DNA of 64,000 nucleotides from Vitellaria paradoxa. Its lineage: Eukaryota; Streptophyta; Magnoliopsida; Ericales; Sapotaceae. Positions 58,105 to 64,000 of the stretch are shown in pieces. Numbering within the stretch: position 1 is the stretch's first letter; each line of letters starts with the position of its first letter. The notes under the pieces are model-generated. The model was not told the origin of the DNA and made no database searches. It worked only from the letters and a program-made list of their open reading frames with translations. The translations under genes were made by a program, and so were the position numbers. The stretch is taken from NCBI GenBank assembly GCA_019916065.1, contig CM034241.1, forward strand, positions 558,001 to 622,000, given 5' to 3'.

Positions 58105-59028
58105 GGCCTGATTGGATGGTGCTAAAACTTTAGGGGGATAAGTTTTAGAAGGGGTATAAGATAAGAGGGGGCATTATTTTTAGAGGGTTGGCTCACATTG
58201 ATGTGATGTTTATGAATGGGGTAACTTTTGACTTGATTTGGATGTTTTATAAATAAGATGAGGTAAATGATGGAAAAAACAGTCAAATGACTCTTTTGCC
58301 CTTGTGGTGTCCAAAAACTTAGTTACCTATTAAATTAAACTTGGTTACCCAAACTTAATTATATGTTTATGTTAATTTTATAATGTGAAAACCAACTAGT
58401 ACAAATTAATTTTAGACAAATTAATTATAAATAAATTATGTTATTAATAAATTAAACTTTATAAAATATATAAATTAGTTCGTGGACAATAACATCCCAA
58501 TTTACCCGAAATTTCCTTAGTCACTTATTTTTTTCTCCTTATTTAAAAAATATCAATATATGTGTAATTTTGTATAAATTTGCTAAAAAATAATATTATT
58601 ATATTTGCTAAAAAATAATATTATTATCTTAAAATCACATCACCTCTAATTTGGAAAAAATATATAATTTTAATCACACGAACCCCTATTTGGAAAAAAA
58701 TTATATTTTTTTTATTTTTATTAATATAAAATTTTAATACATTTTTTCATTAAAAAAAGAATTTATTTTTAATATAAAATACATTTTGTAAGTGAGAAAG
58801 GGAGATCAGAAGGAGTATAATGGTCCAATTTAATCTATATAAGGGGAGATAATTTTTGGAGAACTTAAACTCTCTTAAAAAATAATACACTTTCTTTTAA
58901 GATTAAGAAAGAGAATAATTTTTAAAGAAAAAAAATTTTACTTTTCAAACTAAATAAAAAACATAACATTAAAATTTATAAAGATATATTATTTATAGAG
59001 ACTACTATTTGTTGCATCCAATCGGCCC
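58105..59028. mobile_element. About 0.92-kb non-autonomous TIR element
   Basis: Left end GGCCTGATTGGATGGTGC, right end reading GGGCCGATTGGATGCAAC on the minus strand. AGG flanks both sides (58102-58104 and 59029-59031). No transposase frame exists inside. The superfamily is uncertain. It ends close to the CT-rich leader of the DUF1191 gene. Confidence 0.6.
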
Positions 59029-59031
59029 AGG

Positions 59032-60177
59032 GGAGATGTGTGTTTTTGATTGAGATCTGACCCGGTTGATGAGGTGTAATATCCATCAGCACCCCTCTCT
59101 TCACCTCTCTTTCTCTCTCTTCACGGTTCAAGTTCTCACTCGCTAGATTTGCTTCGGATTCTATTTTCAAATAGAAATATATATATACACATACACATGT
59201 ACGTACACAGTCTCTCTCTCTCTCTCTGTACGTGTGTAATTATCTACATATATACTTTTATCGCTCCATATGATTAGAGATTGCTGCTGCGAGTATCTCG
59301 GTTGAAACGGAAGAGAACAAAGTCTTCGCGGAACATACGGCTCTCACCTCGCCTAGTTCGCGAAGATTCAACCATCAAATGCAGGCCTATCCGTGCGAGG
59401 CTGTTAGGGTTTCGGTTGGGGACTCTCCATCACTCTCTCCCTGCTCCGCAGATCCTTAGTGTGGTTCGATGACAGAATAATAATGGTTGAAGATTGCAGG
59501 GCTTCTCCAAACCAACCGTAATCGACTTTGTCTTGGCCGACCGACGAGTACATTTCGCCATTTCTTTGTTTGTTTCTGTCCATCACTTTGGGATTTATTT
59601 ATTTTTTATTTTCCCTGGTCACAATGAAATCAGGTAATAGTTTTGTTCTGTTTCTGTACTGAGCGGTCTCTCTGCTCTGCTCTGCTTGTTTCTTTGGTTC
59701 TGTGGATTATATAATATAATCTCTGAAGAAGATTTATTGATTTTGAAATTTCAATCGCATTATTTTGGTCGAAAGAGTGGTAAAATCATAGCGGCATGCC
59801 ATACAAATTAGGTGAGAGATGAAATGCTAGATGGATTCTCGGCTTTCTTTTTGAAGGATTCCAAAGAGGAATCAGAGAAGAAAAGTGATCTTAGCGGCGG
59901 CAATGTATTAAAGCTCCGGCACAGCTTTACTTGTTGGTTCGATACCCGTTGGGTTTTGGGAATTTTTTCAAGTCTGGGATTGCTAGTGTTTGTGAAGCTT
60001 CCTCAAGAGAGGCTTCAGCTATAAAGCCCAGTTCAAGTTTCTATTAGTTTCTTTTTCTCTGTGGATCCGACTATCGGAGATTAGCAGCACTGTAGTTGTG
60101 GTTTGACTTTGCTTTTTGGATCTACGGAGCTAGATTGGAGTGGCATCCTGCTGGTTTTAAAATATTTCAAAGCATCA
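59032..60177 (+). promoter_or_regulatory. Promoter and 5' leader of the DUF1191 gene, probably with a leader intron
   Basis: CT-rich segments at 59093-59125 and 59210-59228 and a GC-richer, exon-like part at 59280-59550 precede the ATG by about 0.7-0.9 kb. AATCAG|GTAATAG (about 59634) and TTAGCAG (about 60087) could be donor and acceptor of a leader intron. Short frames at 59281-59472 and 59812-60024 lack domain signs and are treated as leader sequence. Confidence 0.45.
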
Positions 60178-61131
60178 ATGGTGCTCCTACTTCATCGAAG
60201 TCTCGCCATCCTATTTTTGATATGGACGTTCTGGTTGCCAAAATTTAGAGCTCAGTCACTTGGGTTTCCAACGAGTGATGCTCGGGCAATAGATGCACTT
60301 CTCCAAGACTATGCTTATAGGGCATTTATTCGCCCCAAGACTGGCATCGCATACAATGGGACCGTTCCGTCCGATCTAACAGGGATTAAGGTTTCAGCAA
60401 TGAGGCTTAGGTGCGGTAGCTTAAGGACTAGAGGAGTCGGTGCATACAAAGAGTTTGAGATTCCTATAGGCGTTGTTGTGCAGCCTTGTGTTGAGAGGCT
60501 AGTTCTAGTCTACCAAAACTTAGCCAATTGGTCTATGGTGTACTACCCTTTAGCCGGATACACTTATTTGGCTCCAGTAGTTGGTCTTCTAGCTTATGAT
60601 GCATCAAACTTGTCAGCCAAGAATTTATCTGAATTAGACATTAGGGCATCTGGTCAACCCATATCGATCAAATTTTCGGGTGTGAAATTAGTGCCTAATG
60701 GGTCAATCGCAAAGTGTGTGTGGTTCAACTTACATGGTTCGCCCAATTTCAGCAATGTTGTATCTGGCAATATATGCTCAACCTTCCAAGAGGGACATTT
60801 CTCTATTGTGGTTGAGTCCGCTGCCTCTTCTCCTGCACCACCAGGGAGAGCTCCACGCATGGGTCCAACACCAAGTGGTGGAGGAAAAAAGAATAATACA
60901 AAGGCCTGGACGATTGTTGGCTCAGTGCTTGGCAGTTTAGTCTTGTTGGTTTTGTTGGGATATCTGGCATTGTGGGTGAAGAGATGCAAGCATAGGAAGA
61001 AAATGCAACAGATGGAAAAGGCTGCAGAAGGGGGGGAGGCACTGCACATGACCTCGGTTGGTAACATCAGGGCCCCAGCTGCAATGGTGATACGGACTCG
61101 ACCGACCCTTGAGAGTGAATACGTGCCATAG
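60178..61131 (+). CDS. DUF1191 type I membrane protein
   Basis: Single coding exon for 317 residues. ATG 60178 was chosen because it starts a clear signal peptide (MVLLLHRSLAILFLIWTFWL); the open frame itself goes back to a TTG at 60103. Residues about 30-215 form the conserved extracellular DUF1191 part, with TSDARAIDALLQDYAYRAF at its start, four cysteines in it (80, 104, 180, 200) and several N-glycosylation sequons. A short proline/serine-rich linker (217-235) leads to one transmembrane helix at about 243-266, a basic stop-transfer KRCKHRKK, and a cytosolic tail with KMQQMEKAAEGGEALHM. The family is plant-specific with unknown function. The architecture suggests a cell-surface or cell-wall-facing protein; that is inference. 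Confidence 0.92.
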   Translation: MVLLLHRSLAILFLIWTFWLPKFRAQSLGFPTSDARAIDALLQDYAYRAFIRPKTGIAYNGTVPSDLTGIKVSAMRLRCGSLRTRGVGAYKEFEIPIGVVVQPCVERLVLVYQNLANWSMVYYPLAGYTYLAPVVGLLAYDASNLSAKNLSELDIRASGQPISIKFSGVKLVPNGSIAKCVWFNLHGSPNFSNVVSGNICSTFQEGHFSIVVESAASSPAPPGRAPRMGPTPSGGGKKNNTKAWTIVGSVLGSLVLLVLLGYLALWVKRCKHRKKMQQMEKAAEGGEALHMTSVGNIRAPAAMVIRTRPTLESEYVP

Positions 61132-61838
61132 CTTTTGTCATATTGCTTTCAACCTTTCATATTCATATTCATTCGTCCATTTAGATATTCTTCTGGCCAA
61201 ACCTATTTTTGTTGGTGTTCCCTTGCTTTGTTTGTTCTTTTTGGGTAAGTGTGGGTAATATACATTTATTGTGTCAATGATAATTTGTGACCCCTCACCA
61301 CTGTCTTCAATGATTCATTGTGTTCAATGTAGGGTGTAGCCCAGAGTTATTCCATGTGATAACTATATGTTGCCGTCCCAGGTACGAAGAATAAAGTTTT
61401 TTGAATGTTCTTAATATTGGTTTATGAGTTTAATTAGGACGAAAGTTGATTTGGAAGAGCCTTGTTGTAGTAGTTACCGGATAAAGAACATATGAGTTTG
61501 TTTTTATTTGCCGTTGCGATAAAGAACATAGTAGGCTGCTGTCCCAGATATTATCTACTGTTGTGAACAGTAAGTCTAATGTTGGTCTTTTGAAAATGGA
61601 GCTACAGATTGAAGTCAAAGTCACGGGCGGTTGAAGATATTTATCATTTCTATTCCTTTTCTTCTTTGACACTGACACACGTTTGTTTGTGTGTCTTGAC
61701 TCTTGCCAAACAAACGGTAAAAGCCTGAAAAAACAAATATAACCGAAAGTAACCTAGTAACTTCTATTATTCGTTAAATACTATATGGGTACATCTCCTG
61801 TCTCTCCCTAGGTCAGTCCCCAACCAACCCACTAATAA
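61132..61838. other. 3' flank of the DUF1191 gene
   Basis: Likely 3' UTR to roughly 61430, including a putative AATAAA at about 61389. The rest shows no gene. The minus-strand frame 61430-61678 is not convincing. Confidence 0.45.
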
Positions 61839-61975
61839 AGGAGTATTTGGATTCTTAAAAAATTATAATTTTTATTAGTTTTCTGTAATTTTTTAATTAA
61901 ATTTAATCATATATAACTTTTATACTAACTTTTATTTAATTTAAGTTATTTTTGGAGGACAAACTAAACACCACC
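61839..61975. mobile_element. 137-bp MITE
   Basis: Left end AGGAGTATTTGG, right end reading GGTGGTGTTTAGTTTG on the minus strand, flanked by TAA (61836-61838 and 61976-61978). Same length and similar ends as 15319-15455. Confidence 0.6.
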
Positions 61976-62184
61976 TAACTCTTATATTTCAAAAATACTG
62001 TTACCAATACCATACCATTCTAACCATAGAATAAATTCTGACTGTATATCATTTTCTTATTTTCTAACCAGTGTCTCTGACTCTGCTCCAGTCACCGTCC
62101 TCGGATTGAACCAAGTCTGGCTACCCATAATAGTCCATCTCAGATGTCACAACTTGGTCGGCTGTTTTTAAGGCATAACGTTTA

Positions 62185-62973
62185 GAGTCCGTTTGACAAC
62201 GTTGTCGTTTTTTTATTGTTATTTTTTCGTTATCGTTTTCTATTTTTGTTTTTTGTTATCGTTTATTTTTTTTGAAATAAAAATTAAAATTGCATTTAAA
62301 AATATAATTTTATTTATAATTATTAATTTTTTATTTAAGAAAATATTTAATTTTATTAGTTCTAAAAAATTAATAGAACTTAATAAAATATATTTTATAT
62401 AAATTAAATTAATTAATTCATAAATAATTTAATTTAACTATGATATTTATTTAAAATAATTTAATAACAATTATTAAATTAAATTAAAAAATAATGTAAT
62501 TTAATTATTTATTATTAATTATTTTATATAAATTAATTTAATTATTAAATTAAATAAATTAATTATGATATTTATTTCAGATAATTTAGCAATAATTAAT
62601 TAAATTAAATTAAATTAAATTAATTTAGTTTTATTATTTATTAAAAATAATTTATATTAATTTATATAATTAATTTAATTTATTGAATTTAATTATATTA
62701 TTTCTTAAAATAACTTATTTTAATAAAATAATTTATTTTTATGTAATGTAACAAAAATAAACAAAGTTTTAAAATTGACAAAATATTGGCAACGGAAAAG
62801 AAAATTAGAGTGAAAATATCTTTTTTCTGTTTATGTTTTTCTATCTATATTTTCATTTTTTTGGAAATAAAAAAACGTAAACAGGTTTATCAAACATGTT
62901 TCTGTTGCGAGTTTATAAAATTTTAAAAATATAAACAGAAAAATAGAAAACGAAAACGTTACCAAACAGAGTC
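62185..62973. mobile_element. 789-bp AT-rich TIR element
   Basis: Left end GAGTCCGTTTGACAACGTT, right end reading GACTCTGTTTGGTAACGTT on the minus strand, flanked by TTA on both sides (62182-62184 and 62974-62976). The core is almost pure A/T with many TTTAATTAAT-like words and no transposase. The 69-residue frame 62193-62402 is spurious. Confidence 0.7.
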
Positions 62974-62976
62974 TTA

Positions 62977-63590
62977 TTATTTATATTTGTAAATTTTTAA
63001 AAATTGATAACAAAAATAAATTTGTAATATTTGTTTTTATTTTTTTGTTGCATAAGAAAATGAAAAACTTATTTGAAAATTTAGCTACTCTGTTGTTGTT
63101 GTTTTTTTTTTTCCATTCATAAGCGCACTTTGTCAAATTTTATTGCGTCATATTAAAATAATTTATTTTATTCAAATATTTTATTAACTTAAAATTATTT
63201 TAGAATTAATATATTATTATAATAATTGTATATTAAAATAATTTATTTTATTAAAATCATAATTAATTATATTTAAAATGATAATTTATTATTACAATAA
63301 TTTATTATATTATATTAAAATTATTTTTAAATTATTACTAGTAAAATAATTTACTTTCTTAAAATTAAAATTAATTATTATTAAAATGATTTATTTTATT
63401 GAATTAAAATTAAACAAGTTTTTTTTTACCAGTATTTTGGCTTTCATAGTTTGAAACATTTTATAATATTTTTATAAAAATATAAATATCACGTCTAAAA
63501 TTATTAAAAGTAAAAAATAAAAGTAGTAGTAATTTTAGTACCCAAAAAAAAATCATATAAGATCAAATAAAAAATAATAAAAGAAATTGG
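62977..63590. other. AT-rich intergenic region
   Basis: Extremely AT-rich with repeated TAAAATAATTTATTTTATT words. No gene is visible. Confidence 0.4.
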
Positions 63591-63865
63591 ATTCCCGGCG
63601 AGCCCGGTAAAAAGGCGGGAGCAGGGATGCGTGGGCCACTCTGGAAGTGGTCCAGCTAAGACTGGGCTGGCCGTATTATCAATTACCTTTGGTTGCCTTG
63701 CTTACACGGTGGGGACCACTGCTTATGTGACCACACTCCCGCCTACATGCTCTCCACGTGGTCCAACAAGCACCCTCTGTTCTGTTTCAACTGCTGTTGA
63801 CAGACGCGGGGGGGCAGCAGTAGCCCAAAACGGGCGCGTTTTGGCAAAAACGGTGGCGTTTTGAC
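63591..63865. promoter_or_regulatory. GC-rich promoter-like block at the window end
   Basis: Abruptly GC-rich after kilobases of AT-rich DNA. It contains a palindromic G-box CCACGTGG (63754-63761), two E2F-like GGCGGGAG words in opposite orientation (63614-63621 and 63736-63743), and GGGCGCGTTTTGGC with GGCGTTTTGAC near 63830-63860. It could be the promoter or first exon of a gene beyond the window. The 77-residue frame at 63631 has no recognised domain. Confidence 0.35.
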
Positions 63866-64000
63866 AAATCAGAAAAAACAAAAGAAAGCCAGCAAAACGC
63901 AAAAAAAAAAAAAAAAATAAAAAATAAAAAAAAAATAAGAATGTAGAGCGGAAAAAAAAAATAAATAAATAAAGTGTCTTTAGTAATTAAAAATACTAAT

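Noticed and set aside
59812..60024. 70-residue frame upstream of the DUF1191 gene
   Set aside because: It starts in the leader, has no domain or signal peptide, and the main frame has a clear signal peptide start at 60178.

Overview
This window is nuclear DNA from a flowering plant, most likely a eudicot and probably a woody one. It is AT-rich, its genes carry GT-AG introns, the proteins belong to land-plant families, and the intergenic space is full of MITEs, old LTR elements and AT/CT microsatellites. I cannot name the species. Start codons were re-chosen at ATG: several of the longest open frames begin at TTG upstream of the real start.

Five genes are well supported and a sixth is likely. 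In order: (1) an intronless LEA_2/NHL-type membrane protein, 893-1561 (+). (2) An uncharacterised 237-residue protein, 7501-8214 (-), with two RxLxF cyclin-docking-like motifs and many SP/TP sites. (3) A PIN-LIKES auxin transport facilitator, closest to PILS6 as I remember it, with ten coding exons, 29111-36286 (+), 409 aa. (4) A plant coiled-coil protein with six coding exons, 37616-42092 (+), 390 aa. (5) A membrane-anchored RING E3 ubiquitin ligase of the RNFT1 type with eight coding exons, 43985-52448 (-), 490 aa. (6) A DUF1191 type I membrane protein, 60178-61131 (+), 317 aa. All exon joins given here keep the reading frame and use GT-AG sites. From memory, Arabidopsis has a PILS6 gene close to a related coiled-coil gene and a RING gene on chromosome 5, so genes 3 to 5 may be a conserved block. 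Genes 4 and 5 are convergent.

The region 8.7-28 kb is mobile-element territory. It holds a decayed Ty1/copia element on the minus strand (17263-22153) with both LTRs, PBS, PPT and a five-base target duplication, inserted in a purine-rich repeat array. It also holds a TRIM-like miniature LTR element (23378-24144) with two 231-bp LTRs and an intact PBS. Small inverted-repeat elements flanked by three-base TTA/TAA-type duplications (PIF/Harbinger-like MITEs) recur along the whole window.

The least ordinary signal is a set of very short insertions, 21 to 67 nt, at six sites (27.8, 33.4, 37.1, 41.6, 47.0 and 49.7 kb). Most are little more than TTACCC followed by poly(A), on one strand or the other. 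Each is flanked by a direct duplication of 11 to 19 bp, the footprint of LINE-type target-primed reverse transcription. Read on the T-strand they carry a near-perfect 5' splice site after a T tract. No parent element is visible in this window.
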